Shown one piece after another: positions 1 to 8,100 of a stretch of 64,000 bases of DNA. This DNA is from Flavobacteriales bacterium. GTDB taxonomy: Bacteria > Bacteroidota > Bacteroidia > Flavobacteriales > Flavobacteriaceae. A program made the position numbers and the translations under genes. Every line of letters starts with the position of its first letter. Position 1 is the first letter of the stretch. Under the pieces are notes generated by a model. That model was not told the origin of the DNA. It saw nothing but the letters and a program-made list of their open reading frames with translations, and did not search any database. The stretch is from assembly GCA_013205245.1 (NCBI GenBank), contig JABMNH010000064.1, positions 118,506 through 182,505 on the forward strand, given 5' to 3'.

Positions 1-1709
1 TTATCTAAAAAACTGTCTTGTTGTAAAAACACTTCGTAGTCTTTGCTGTAAGGTAAATGAATATTTTGAGCCACTTCATGCATTTGCTCAAGTTCATTAG
101 TGCTTAAGTTTGCTTTTGTTAAAACACGGTCTAAATCTTTTGGGTAATCTGCTTTTAATTTTTCTATATTTTCTATTGTAAAATTAATACACCACTGTGC
201 CAAATAATTGGTGTAAAAATTATTATTTACATTGTTTTCGTATTCATTAGGCCCCGTAACACCTAAAATAACATATTTATTTTTCTCTTTAGAAAATGTG
301 GCACGTTGGTGCCAAAAACGAGAAACGGCAATCATAACTTCAAGACCAAATTTTGGAATATACTCGTAATCGCCTGTATAGTTTACATAGTTGTAAATAC
401 CATAAATCATGGCGCCATTACGGTGAATCTCTTCGAAGGTAATTTCCCATTCATTATGACACTCTTCGCCATTCATGGTTACCATTGGGTACAAAGCGGC
501 ACCGTTTGTAAAACCTAATTTTTCGGCATTTTCTATTGCCTTTTCAAGATGGTTGTAACGGTATAATAATAAGTTTTTAGCCACATGTTTGTCTTTTGTA
601 GCCATATAAAATGGGATGCAATAAGCTTCTGTATCCCAATAAGTACTACCGCCGTATTTTTCTCCAGTAAATCCTTTTGGTCCGATATTTAATCGGGCGT
701 CTTCGCCCAAATAAGTTTGATTTAATTGAAAAATATTAAAACGAATGGCTTGTTGTGCTTTGACATCGCCTTCAATGGTAATATCTGCAGTTTCCCAAAT
801 AGCAGCCCAATCTTCTTTTTGATAGGCTAATAAAGTATCAAATCCTATATCGCCTGCTTTTTGTAAATTAGAGGTCGCTACCTTTAAAAGATCCTCTTTT
901 TTATGATTCATAGACTGAACATAAGAGGCGTACTTATAAAGTGTTAAGGTTTGATTTTGTTTTACGTCTTGTGTATATTTAAGCTTAACTTTTTTTGTTT
1001 TATTTATTGTGATTTGCTTAAGGCTTAGCAATGTGTCATCTAATGTTAAAGACGTTGCCATAGCGGTACAAACATAAAAATTTGTTTTAAGTGTTTTTGA
1101 AGTAATGGCTGCGTTATTTTGAGAAATAACACAATCTAAAACTTTCCAGAAAAACTCGTCGTAATTAGCATCTTGATTTACAATACCCGCATCAATATAA
1201 GGAGAAAGACTTATTTGTCCTTCAAAATTTAAAGGGGTTACGCTGTATTTAATGGCACCTACTTCATTATATCTTAAACTTAAGAAACGTTTAGAAGCTA
1301 CCTTTATTTGATTTGTGTTTGGTAAAACGGCTGTAAAAGTTCTGGCCATCCACCCTTCTTTCATGTTGAGTTCTTGGTAAAAAGAAGTTGCTTCGCAGGT
1401 GTTTAAATCTAAAACCTCTCCGTTTATTTTAACATTAATACCAATCCAATTTGGGGCATTTAAAACTTTGGCAAAATATTCTGGATAACCATTTTTCCAC
1501 CAGCCCACACGTGTTTTATCTGGGTAATATATACCACCTATGTAACTTCCTTGAAGTGAGTCTCCAGAATATTTTTCTTCATAATTGGCACGTTGTCCCA
1601 TAGAGCCATTCCCTAAACTGAAAATACTTTCTGAAGCCGTTACATCGGCTTTGTCAAAATGGTCAACAATTATTGACCACTCATTGGGAACTATAAAATC
1701 TTTATTCAT
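1..1709 (-). CDS. Maltose phosphorylase, GH65 (partial, C-terminus off left edge)
   Basis: Phosphorolysis of maltose to glucose and beta-glucose-1-phosphate in the cytoplasm. The reading frame is open from an ATG at 1709 to the window edge, giving 569 codons of a family usually near 750-780 residues. Residues 418-430 carry the HNEWEITFEEIHRN segment that holds the catalytic acid glutamate in GH65. The N-terminal part (NEWSIIVDHFD, SLGNGSMGQRANYEE) fits the GH65 beta-sandwich domain. There is no signal peptide. The start lies 2 bp past the beta-phosphoglucomutase stop, so the two are co-transcribed; the mutase would use the beta-glucose-1-phosphate made here. Trehalose or kojibiose phosphorylase are other GH65 activities, but the SusCD/GH13 neighbourhood favours maltose. 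Confidence 0.9.
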   Translation of the reverse strand, partial: MNKDFIVPNEWSIIVDHFDKADVTASESIFSLGNGSMGQRANYEEKYSGDSLQGSYIGGIYYPDKTRVGWWKNGYPEYFAKVLNAPNWIGINVKINGEVLDLNTCEATSFYQELNMKEGWMARTFTAVLPNTNQIKVASKRFLSLRYNEVGAIKYSVTPLNFEGQISLSPYIDAGIVNQDANYDEFFWKVLDCVISQNNAAITSKTLKTNFYVCTAMATSLTLDDTLLSLKQITINKTKKVKLKYTQDVKQNQTLTLYKYASYVQSMNHKKEDLLKVATSNLQKAGDIGFDTLLAYQKEDWAAIWETADITIEGDVKAQQAIRFNIFQLNQTYLGEDARLNIGPKGFTGEKYGGSTYWDTEAYCIPFYMATKDKHVAKNLLLYRYNHLEKAIENAEKLGFTNGAALYPMVTMNGEECHNEWEITFEEIHRNGAMIYGIYNYVNYTGDYEYIPKFGLEVMIAVSRFWHQRATFSKEKNKYVILGVTGPNEYENNVNNNFYTNYLAQWCINFTIENIEKLKADYPKDLDRVLTKANLSTNELEQMHEVAQNIHLPYSKDYEVFLQQDSFLD

Positions 1710-1711
1710 TA

Positions 1712-2365
1712 TTAATTTTTTAATAGGGTATCTATAAAATTTTTGGAAAGCTTTGCAGTATCTTCTAACACATAATTTGCGTCATTTAAAACAGCTTTAC
1801 TACCAATACCTATACTCATCATTTCTGCACTATTTGCAGCTTCAACACCTGCTTTAGCGTCTTCTATAACAACACAATACTCAGGCATAACACCTAATTT
1901 ATCGGCCGCTTTTAAAAATACTTCAGGGTTGGGTTTGGCTTTTTCGACCACATTGCCATCAATAATGGCATCAAATAGCGCATCTATTTCTAACTTTTCT
2001 AAAATAGGAACTGCATTTTTGCTTGCAGATCCTAAAGCAATGGCAATTTTTTTAGATTTTAAATAATTTAATACGTCTACTATACCTGGTAAAATATCAG
2101 ATTTAGAAAGCGTATTAATGAATTCTAAATAGGTTTTATTTTTTTGAACTAAGAGCAGGTCTTTTTGCGCTTGATCTAAGTGAATATTACCCCATTCTAA
2201 AATAAGATCTAAAGACTTTACACGGCTCACGCCTTTTAATTGCTCGTTTTGATGTACTGTTATCTCAAAACCAAATTGTTTTGCCAGTTCATTCCAAGCT
2301 ATAAAATGGTATTTTGCTGTATCAACAATAACGCCATCCAAATCAAAAATAAAAGCTTTAATCAT
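1712..2365 (-). CDS. pgmB: Beta-phosphoglucomutase, HAD superfamily
   Basis: Converts beta-D-glucose-1-phosphate to glucose-6-phosphate, feeding the product of the downstream GH65 enzyme into glycolysis. The protein has 217 residues, the normal family length. HAD motif I is at residues 7-13 (FDLDGVI) with nucleophile Asp8 and acid/base Asp10, matching the numbering of well-studied beta-phosphoglucomutases. Later motifs are visible: LGSAS (motif II Ser), the KPNPEVFLKAADKLG lysine region and VIEDAKAGVEAA (motif IV acidic pair). It sits 5 bp after the MFS transporter and 2 bp before the maltose phosphorylase in one minus-strand operon. Confidence 0.93.
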   Translation of the reverse strand: MIKAFIFDLDGVIVDTAKYHFIAWNELAKQFGFEITVHQNEQLKGVSRVKSLDLILEWGNIHLDQAQKDLLLVQKNKTYLEFINTLSKSDILPGIVDVLNYLKSKKIAIALGSASKNAVPILEKLEIDALFDAIIDGNVVEKAKPNPEVFLKAADKLGVMPEYCVVIEDAKAGVEAANSAEMMSIGIGSKAVLNDANYVLEDTAKLSKNFIDTLLKN

Positions 2366-2370
2366 TCTTT

Positions 2371-3717
2371 TTATGAAATTATGGTATCATCTACATCTTT
2401 AACTCTTACTACTAGTACTGCTGCAATTAAAAAGGATACTCCGCTAATTACTAATGCGAAAATGGGATTGCCTCCGTAAATATATTTTACTATAGGGCCT
2501 CCTATTATGGCGTTTATTATTTGTGGAATTACAATGAAAAAATTAAAAATTCCCATGTAAACTCCCATCTTTTTAGCTGGAATAGATCCTGCTAAAATTG
2601 CATAAGGCATTGCTAAAACACTTGCCCAAGCAATACCAATTCCAAACATTGATAAGAATAACCAGTTTTCGTTTGGTACAAAGTAAATTGAAAGAAGACC
2701 TAATCCTCCACAAAATAATCCAATTGCATACGTCATTTTTCTGCCTAATTTTTTAGCTATTGCAGGTAAAAAGAACGCGTATACAGCTGAAACAGCGTTG
2801 TAAGCACCAAATAAAATTCCAACCCAATCACCTGCAGTTTGATACGCATCACCGTGATCATCTAATGACAAACCATAAACGTGATGTGCAATTGCTGGAG
2901 TAGCGAATACCCACATACCAAACAACCCAAACCAAGAGAAAAATTGAACTGAGCTCAATTGTTTCATAGTTAAAGGCATTTTCTTAAAATCAGAAAAAAT
3001 GTTTAATAAGCTTGATTCTTCCTCTACTTCTTCTTCCTTCTCACCTTCATTAGCAGCAAATTGGGCTAATTCTTCTGGAGAATATTCTTTAGTTGTAAAC
3101 ACAGTAACTAAAATACTGATTACTAAAACTGCAGCTCCAATAATAAATGAAAGTAATAAGTTAAAAGGGACTTCACCTTCTGCAGCATTATTTGAAACTC
3201 CAAACCAATTTGCTAATGCGTATGGTAACCATGAACCTATTACTGCTCCAATACCAATTAAAACGGTTTGAATACTAAATCCAAGTGTTCTTTGATCTGA
3301 AGGTAATAAATCAGCAACTAATGCTCTAAATGGTTCCATCGCTACATTAAACGATGCGTCCATTATCATGAGCATACCTGCGCCTACCCACAATGCAGGC
3401 ATAAACGCGGTAAACATATCGGCATTCGGCATTAAAATTAATCCCATAGATGCTAATAAAGCACCTGTTAAAAAATAAGGACGCCTTCTACCAAGTCTAG
3501 TCCAAGTTCTATCACTATAATAACCAATGATAGGTTGAACAATTAAACCTGTTAATGGTGCTACAACCCAAAACCAAGAAAGTTCATGCACATCAGCGCC
3601 AAAAATTTGTAATATTCTACTGGCATTGGCATTTTGCAATGCAAAACCCATTTGTATCCCAAGAAATCCGAAACTCATGTTCCAGATATCCCAGAAACTG
3701 AGATGTCTTTTTTTCAT
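2371..3717 (-). CDS. MFS sugar transporter (maltose/maltodextrin type)
   Basis: A 448-residue integral membrane protein with about 12 hydrophobic segments and a strongly acidic central cytoplasmic loop (EGEKEEEVEEESS). The loop between early helices reads GYYSDRTWTRLGRRRPYF, the DR...GRRRP signature of SLC45/GPH-like sugar carriers. It heads an operon with beta-phosphoglucomutase and maltose phosphorylase, so inner-membrane import of maltose or short maltodextrins is the likely job. The substrate is inferred from context. A 204-bp gap separates it from lacI, so it may have its own promoter, though I found no exact TAnnTTTG there. Confidence 0.88.
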   Translation of the reverse strand: MKKRHLSFWDIWNMSFGFLGIQMGFALQNANASRILQIFGADVHELSWFWVVAPLTGLIVQPIIGYYSDRTWTRLGRRRPYFLTGALLASMGLILMPNADMFTAFMPALWVGAGMLMIMDASFNVAMEPFRALVADLLPSDQRTLGFSIQTVLIGIGAVIGSWLPYALANWFGVSNNAAEGEVPFNLLLSFIIGAAVLVISILVTVFTTKEYSPEELAQFAANEGEKEEEVEEESSLLNIFSDFKKMPLTMKQLSSVQFFSWFGLFGMWVFATPAIAHHVYGLSLDDHGDAYQTAGDWVGILFGAYNAVSAVYAFFLPAIAKKLGRKMTYAIGLFCGGLGLLSIYFVPNENWLFLSMFGIGIAWASVLAMPYAILAGSIPAKKMGVYMGIFNFFIVIPQIINAIIGGPIVKYIYGGNPIFALVISGVSFLIAAVLVVRVKDVDDTIIS

Positions 3718-3792
3718 TATTTAAAGTTTTACATTAACAACATCCATAATTAGATGTATAAAGTAATTTTAAACCAAATTGTATAAAATTTA

Positions 3793-3835
3793 GATGTAAT
3801 ACAAAACCATCTAAAAGGCTTTAAAGCCCTTTAAA
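3793..3835 (-). terminator. Possible lacI terminator / hairpins in the lacI-MFS gap
   Basis: GGCTTTAAAGCC at 3817-3828 is a perfect palindrome. Read on the minus strand it is followed by a short T-run, so it could end the lacI transcript. Overlapping it, TTTAGATG (3789-3796) pairs with CATCTAAA (3808-3815) around an 11-nt loop. The rest of the 3718-3921 gap shows no gene and no exact -7 motif. Weak call. Confidence 0.35.
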
Positions 3836-3921
3836 TAGCAAATAGTGTGAAGTGTGAAACGTAATAAGTTACTATTACTCGGCAGTAAAGATATAAAAAT
3901 ATTTTAAAAACAAAAGAAACT

Positions 3922-4953
3922 TTAATTAAGAGTTGATTCTCTAAATTTAATATTAGCCGATATTACTTCTGTTTGAAAATCGCCATCTGTCTTATTTTCA
4001 ATACGATTGATAAGCATTTCGGCAGCATTTGTACCCATGGTAAAACCGTGTTGTACCACTGTTGTTAAAGAGGGCGACGAAAACTCAGAAATAATGCCAT
4101 CTGTAAAACCAATTATTTCAATATCTTGAGGTATTTTTAAGCCACGTTCTTTAGCGGCCTTCATAGCCAAAGCTGCGTATAATTCATTAACTGCAAAAAT
4201 ACCGTCGGGCGGATTTTTAACGAAAATTAATTTTTTAATTTGATTATAGATACCCTCATGGTCTTCATCGTCTTTTTCGATTTTAATAATGACCGAAGGG
4301 TCTTTTTCTAATCCAAATTTATTGAGAGCTTTTACATAGCCGTTGTTTCTTAATTTCCCTACAGTTACATAGTCTGGTGTTGTGATAAGCGCTACTTTTA
4401 TACATTTTTTTTCTAGAAGATATTTGGTGGCTTTATAAGCGCCACCCTCATCATCTACAATGATTTTATCGCAATTTATTGATTCTTCAATACGATCAAA
4501 AAGCACAAAAGGCACATTGTTTTCAATCAATTCATTAAAATGACTAAAATCTTTAATTTTCTGGGTTTCTTTAGATAGAGAAATAAGCAAACCATCTACA
4601 CTGCCGTTTGCCAACATCTCTATGTTTAGCAGTTCTTTATCATACGATTCATTTGACACACAAATCATAACATTATAACCACGTAAATTGGCGGCTTTTT
4701 CAATACCACTAATAACTCTTGAGAAAAAATGATGCACAATTTCTGGGATAATGACACCAATAACCATCGTTTTCTGATTGCGCAATTTTAACGCTAAACT
4801 GTTTGGTTTGTAATGGTAAAAATCGGCGAAAGCTTTAATTTTGGCTTTGGTAGATTCGCTAATTTCATGACTGTCTTTTAAAGCTTTTGAAACAGTAGAT
4901 GTAGAGACGCCTAACTCTCTGGCAATGTCTTTTATGGTAATTTTAGCTTTCAT
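3922..4953 (-). CDS. LacI-family transcriptional regulator of the alpha-glucan locus
   Basis: A DNA-binding regulator of 343 residues, the standard LacI length. The N-terminal helix-turn-helix and hinge are clear: ITIKDIARELGVSTSTVSKAL at about residues 4-24, then a hinge around HYKPNSLALKLR. The rest is a periplasmic-binding-protein-like sugar sensor (VIGVIIPEIVHHFFSRVISGIE). It is placed between the SusC-E system and the MFS-pgmB-GH65 operon and is divergent from susC. A LacI-type palindrome at 5041-5056 overlaps the susC promoter. The effector is probably maltose or a maltodextrin; this and the regulatory sign are inferred. Confidence 0.92.
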   Translation of the reverse strand: MKAKITIKDIARELGVSTSTVSKALKDSHEISESTKAKIKAFADFYHYKPNSLALKLRNQKTMVIGVIIPEIVHHFFSRVISGIEKAANLRGYNVMICVSNESYDKELLNIEMLANGSVDGLLISLSKETQKIKDFSHFNELIENNVPFVLFDRIEESINCDKIIVDDEGGAYKATKYLLEKKCIKVALITTPDYVTVGKLRNNGYVKALNKFGLEKDPSVIIKIEKDDEDHEGIYNQIKKLIFVKNPPDGIFAVNELYAALAMKAAKERGLKIPQDIEIIGFTDGIISEFSSPSLTTVVQHGFTMGTNAAEMLINRIENKTDGDFQTEVISANIKFRESTLN

Positions 4954-5040
4954 TTATTTTTATCAAATATTTAACACCTTTTACGTTAAATAATTACAGT
5001 AATAAGCACTAATATGGTGCAAAATACAAAAGTTTTCAAC

Positions 5041-5056
5041 ACGAAATCGGTTTCGT
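5041..5056. promoter_or_regulatory. LacI-type operator upstream of susC
   Basis: ACGAAATCGGTTTCGT is a 16-bp near-perfect palindrome centred on CG, the classical LacI-family operator layout. It covers the expected -33 region of the susC promoter whose -7 motif starts at 5069, and lies 88 bp from the lacI start codon. Repression of susC by the neighbouring LacI protein is the simplest reading. Confidence 0.7.
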
Positions 5057-5068
5057 AAACGCTAAAAT

Positions 5069-5076
5069 TATTTTTG
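5069..5076 (+). promoter_or_regulatory. -7 promoter motif (TATTTTTG) for susC
   Basis: Exact match to the Bacteroidota -7 consensus TAnnTTTG. It predicts a start of transcription near 5080 and a 5' leader of about 75-95 nt before susC. Confidence 0.6.
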
Positions 5077-5155
5077 ATAAGGTTAAAATAAAGTTAAATT
5101 AATACATTCGGCTCGTGAAATGTGAAATTTAGTAAGTTGAATTGAAAATTTAAAA

Positions 5156-8089
5156 ATGTTAATTAACCTTAAATTCATGAGAAATTTTAAGTCTATTTTT
5201 TTAAGTATTCTAATGCTGGTACCCTTTGCAATGTTTGCACAGCAAACTGTAACAGGTAAAGTTTTAGAAAAATCCACCGGCCAACCATTGCCAGGTGTGA
5301 ATATTATAGTTAAAGGAACCACAAACGGAACAACATCCGATTTTGATGGCAATTTTAACTTGAACGTAAAAGATGAAAATGCTGTATTGGTATTTTCGTT
5401 TTTAGGATTCAAAACCCTCGAAGTTTCCGCTTCTAGTGGTTTTATGACCATAAGCCTTGAAGACGACGCACAAGCTTTAGGCGAAGTTGTTGTTATTGGT
5501 TATGGTAGTGTAAAGAAAGAAGATTTAACAGGTTCTGTTGATCTCATTACTTCTAAGGACTTCAATAAGGGGTCTGTTGTGTCAGCGCAAGGGCTCATAA
5601 GCGGGAAAATTGCAGGTGTTTCTGTAACTTCTGGTAGTGGTGCTCCTGGTGATGGTCAAAGTATTGTTATTAGAGGGCTTGGTTCGTTATCATTAACCAG
5701 CTCTCCTTTAATGGTAATTGATGGTATTCCATTAAATGATGGTGGTGTAGGTGGTTCTAGAAACCCCTTAAACTTAATCAACCCTAATGATATTGAAAGC
5801 ATGGTGGTTTTAAAAGATGCTTCTGCTACGGCTATCTACGGATCTCGTGCAGCTAATGGTGTTATTTTAATTACCACTAAAAAAGGAAAGGATTCAGATT
5901 TTAAATTCAATTTTAATTCTATAACAACTACATATACTTCTGTTGATCGGGTTGATGTTCTTTCTGCTTCTCAATTTACTGATTTGGTTAAGGCTACTGG
6001 TGATGCTGATGCTATTGCCCGTTTAGGAACTTCAAATACCAATTGGCAAGATCAAATTTATAAAAGCGCTATTGGTACAGATAATTCTTTAAGTGCTTTA
6101 GGGTCTGCTTTCGGTGTACCAATGAGAATTTCATTAGGTCAGTCTGATCACGATGGTATTTTAAAACGCGACAATTTTAAACGTACAACAGCTTCTTTAA
6201 ATTTAACACCTAGCTTTTTAGATGATCATTTAAAAATAGAATTAAATACACGCGCCATGTATACCGAAAATACTTTTGGTAACAGAGGTGCTATAGGTTC
6301 AGCCGTTGGTTTTGATCCAACACAACCTGTTCTTGACCCTAATTCAATATTCGATAATTATTTTTCTTGGACAGGTGCAAACGGTTATCAGTTAAACTTA
6401 GCAGGAACAAATCCTGTTGCTTTAATTAACTTGGTTGATGATACAGCCGAAGTAAGACGTTTGGTAAGCAATGCTAAATTTGATTATAATTTAGAATTTT
6501 TTTCAGATATTACTGCCACTGTGAATGTTGGTTTTGATAAATCAAACAGCCATGGCAGAAATATTGTTTCGCAAAATATACCAACATCTGATGATACATT
6601 TCCTGGCTCTACAAACGCCTATACACAAGAAGCCACAAACAAATTGTTTGATGCTTATGTAACTTATAAAAAATCGTTTAATGATGTTCATAATTTAACC
6701 GTAGTTGCAGGTCATTCATACCAATCATTCGAATTTAACAACTTTTGGTCTGATAGCGAATTAAAGAGACAAGGAAACACTTCTGAATTTATTGACAAAT
6801 CTAAAAGTGTGCTATTGTCTTATTTTGGCAGATTAAATTACGATTTTAAAGGCAAGTATTTAATAACTGCCTCGTTAAGAGCTGATGCTTCTTCAAAATT
6901 AAATCCAAACGACCGTTGGGGCTATTTTCCAGCAGCAGCAGTAGCTTGGAATATTAATAAGGAGAATTTCTTAAAAGATGTTTCTGCTATTAACGAATTA
7001 AAGTTACGTGTTGGTTATGGCGAAGTTGGTAATGTAAATGGCTTAGGCGATTATAACTTCTTAACCAGATATTCTGGAAGCCAATCAACAGCTAATTATC
7101 AATTTGGTTCAAGCTTTTTACAAACTTTTAGACCAGAACCTATCAATGAAAACCTTACTTGGGAAGTTGGTAGAACCATTAATGTTGGTTTAGATTATGC
7201 CTTATTTGATAGTCGGGTTTCGGGAACTGTAAACGCTTATATTAAAGAAACCAAAGACTTAATTGCCTCTGCTTTTATAGATCCTTTTACAAATTTTGGA
7301 AACGTAATTAATAAAAACATTGGTGATATGGAAAATAAAGGTATTGAATTTACCTTAAATGTTGTGCCAGTAAAAACGGATGATTTAAAATGGTCTGTAA
7401 GCTATAATGTGGCTTTAAATAAAAATACTGTTACCAAACTTCCGTTTGACCAAGCAGTAGGTGGCATTAGTGGTGGTGTGGGTAATAACATTCAAATACA
7501 TACCAAAGGAGAATCTCCTTATAGTTTCTTAGTTTACCAACAAGTTTATGACAATGCTGGCAAACCTATTGAAGGCGCTTTTGTAGATAGAAATGGCGAT
7601 AACATTATAAATGATAATGACAGGTATATTTATCATGATCCTTATGCAAATGTTATTATGGGCTTAAATACCCATTTAGATTTTTACAATTGGGATTTAG
7701 ACATTGTTACAAGAGCTAATATTGGTAACTATGCTTATAATAACGTGGCTTCTAGTACTGGTTATTTAAGACGTGCAACCGACAATAGTATTTTAACAAA
7801 TCTTCATGCAAGCTCTTTAGATAATGGTTTTGTTAATACAACAGAAAACAATTTGTTAAGCAGTCATTTTATTACAGACGCATCATTCTTTAAGATTGAC
7901 AATATCACATTAGGCTATCGTTTAGACAATGCTATTGATAAAGTGTCTTTCAGATTTTTCGGTTCTGTACAAAACGTAGCAACCATCACAAATTACAAAG
8001 GCTTAGACCCAGAAATTACAGGTGGTATAGACAATAACTTTTATCCTAGACCTAGATCATTTGTATTAGGTGTAAATATTGATTTTTAA
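5156..8089 (+). CDS. SusC/RagA-type TonB-linked outer-membrane transporter
   Basis: Outer-membrane, TonB-dependent importer for maltodextrins, working with the SusD lipoprotein encoded 11 bp downstream. It has 977 residues. After the signal peptide (ending near FAMFAQQ) comes a carboxypeptidase-regulatory-like domain (VTGKVLEKSTGQPLPGVNI), then the plug with VVVIGYGSVKKEDLTGSV, the SusC-specific IRGLGS and DASATAIYGSRAANGVILI motifs, and a long beta-barrel ending in the aromatic FVLGVNIDF. Two in-frame ATGs are possible, 5156 and 5177; the second (MRNFKSIFLSIL) gives a more usual signal peptide. Probably LacI-regulated. Confidence 0.95.
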   Translation: MLINLKFMRNFKSIFLSILMLVPFAMFAQQTVTGKVLEKSTGQPLPGVNIIVKGTTNGTTSDFDGNFNLNVKDENAVLVFSFLGFKTLEVSASSGFMTISLEDDAQALGEVVVIGYGSVKKEDLTGSVDLITSKDFNKGSVVSAQGLISGKIAGVSVTSGSGAPGDGQSIVIRGLGSLSLTSSPLMVIDGIPLNDGGVGGSRNPLNLINPNDIESMVVLKDASATAIYGSRAANGVILITTKKGKDSDFKFNFNSITTTYTSVDRVDVLSASQFTDLVKATGDADAIARLGTSNTNWQDQIYKSAIGTDNSLSALGSAFGVPMRISLGQSDHDGILKRDNFKRTTASLNLTPSFLDDHLKIELNTRAMYTENTFGNRGAIGSAVGFDPTQPVLDPNSIFDNYFSWTGANGYQLNLAGTNPVALINLVDDTAEVRRLVSNAKFDYNLEFFSDITATVNVGFDKSNSHGRNIVSQNIPTSDDTFPGSTNAYTQEATNKLFDAYVTYKKSFNDVHNLTVVAGHSYQSFEFNNFWSDSELKRQGNTSEFIDKSKSVLLSYFGRLNYDFKGKYLITASLRADASSKLNPNDRWGYFPAAAVAWNINKENFLKDVSAINELKLRVGYGEVGNVNGLGDYNFLTRYSGSQSTANYQFGSSFLQTFRPEPINENLTWEVGRTINVGLDYALFDSRVSGTVNAYIKETKDLIASAFIDPFTNFGNVINKNIGDMENKGIEFTLNVVPVKTDDLKWSVSYNVALNKNTVTKLPFDQAVGGISGGVGNNIQIHTKGESPYSFLVYQQVYDNAGKPIEGAFVDRNGDNIINDNDRYIYHDPYANVIMGLNTHLDFYNWDLDIVTRANIGNYAYNNVASSTGYLRRATDNSILTNLHASSLDNGFVNTTENNLLSSHFITDASFFKIDNITLGYRLDNAIDKVSFRFFGSVQNVATITNYKGLDPEITGGIDNNFYPRPRSFVLGVNIDF

Positions 8090-8100
8090 AAAATATAAAT

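Noticed and set aside
306..518. Plus-strand ORF of 70 codons
   Set aside because: Antisense to the GH65 gene, which has the conserved catalytic segment here.
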